From NCBI GenBank assembly GCA_027596195.1, contig JADGJG010000401.1:1-20951 (forward strand): a DNA stretch of 20,951 nt, in the 5' to 3' direction. The notes under the pieces are model-generated. The model had not been told where the DNA came from. It did not search any database and saw only the letters and a program-made list of their open reading frames with translations. This document shows, piece by piece, positions 20,539 through 20,951 of this stretch. The position numbers and the translations under genes are program-made. Position 1 is the stretch's first letter; the number at the start of each line of letters is the position of its first letter. This DNA is from Podochytrium sp. JEL0797. Lineage: Eukaryota > Chytridiomycota > Chytridiomycetes > Chytridiales > Chytriomycetaceae.

Positions 20539-20951
20539 TTCGAGGAAAGAAGTGATATCGCTTGTTGCAATCTTCAAAGGTTCTTTTTTGCAGAACTCCG
20601 CGAACCAAAAAAAGGTTCAATCACAAAAGTGATGATTGAAATTCTGATTGCCAAGAAAAGGTGTGATATCCCCTCATCAATTGCTGGGGGCCGGAGGGGG
20701 GGGGGGGGCACGCGTTCTTCTCCGACGAGGTCTTCTCCATTCTTCCCTTCCTCTGATGGATTTAAGGCCATATGCAGCCGGAAAGGACCTTTTTTTTCAA
20801 TACGAGGATAGGAGAGGAACCTGATAGAATCCTTCAAGTTGTACTGGGGGGGGGGGCGGCCCCCCCCCCCCCCCCCCAACAAAAAAAAAAAAAAAGGGTG
20901 GGGTGAGGGTTTATTATAAGAATAAATATAGAAAGTTTAAAAAGCTTAAAG
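20539..20951. other. Upstream region of the GH26-like gene, low complexity
   Basis: No gene is supported. Long homopolymers dominate: G13 at 20696-20708, G11 at 20846-20856 close to C18 at 20860-20877, and A15 at 20881-20895, ending in AT-rich sequence. A short interrupted inverted repeat TTCAATCAC / GTGATGATTGAA lies near 20613-20640. The presence of such runs makes base-level accuracy doubtful here. Confidence 0.6.

Overview
The window is nuclear DNA from a fungus, most likely a zoosporic (chytrid-like) one. Genes carry many short GT-AG introns of about 50-120 nt, some with TACTAAC or CTAAC branch-point-like motifs, and stops are often followed by AATAAA. Gene content is fungal: RAD7 and a GPI-anchored-type GH26 enzyme. 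An RIIAD1-like protein, whose relatives belong to cilia and flagella, argues for a fungus that still makes flagella. Exon joins were worked out by hand from frame continuity, splice signals and remembered family alignments, so they are good models but not transcript-proven.

Layout. 1-1100 (-): 5' part of ribonucleotide reductase large subunit, running off the left edge. 1556-1789 (-): small secreted protein with dibasic sites. 2047-5783 (+): complete 10-exon alanyl-tRNA synthetase with a mitochondrial-type leader encoded upstream of its ATG. 5887-6257 (+): RIIAD1-like protein. 6556-9418 (-): SNU66/SART1 splicing factor, 7 exons. 9419-11212: gene-poor stretch holding a decayed plus-strand reading frame with a 57-nt tandem repeat and a cytochrome P450 relic on the minus strand. 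11213-12052 (-): F-box/LRR protein. 12181-12730 (-): SH3BGRL-like thioredoxin-fold protein. 12836-14312 (-): GT90/CAP10-like type II membrane glycosyltransferase. 14490-14750 (+): possible short transcript with hairpins and almost no coding capacity. 14790-16639 (-): coiled-coil/serine-rich protein of unknown function, 7 exons. 16796-18662 (+): RAD7. 18767-20538 (-): secreted GH26-like glycoside hydrolase. 20539-20951: low-complexity promoter side with long homopolymers.

Most genes are unrelated housekeeping genes (dNTP synthesis, tRNA charging, splicing, nucleotide excision repair) mixed with secretory-pathway and flagellar genes. Nothing here looks like an operon or a multi-gene novel system. 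The points most worth checking are the dual-start AlaRS, the dibasic-site secreted peptide, the candidate short transcript at 14.5-14.75 kb, a 5'-to-3' switch from C-rich to G-rich sequence within many exons, and the two gene relics.
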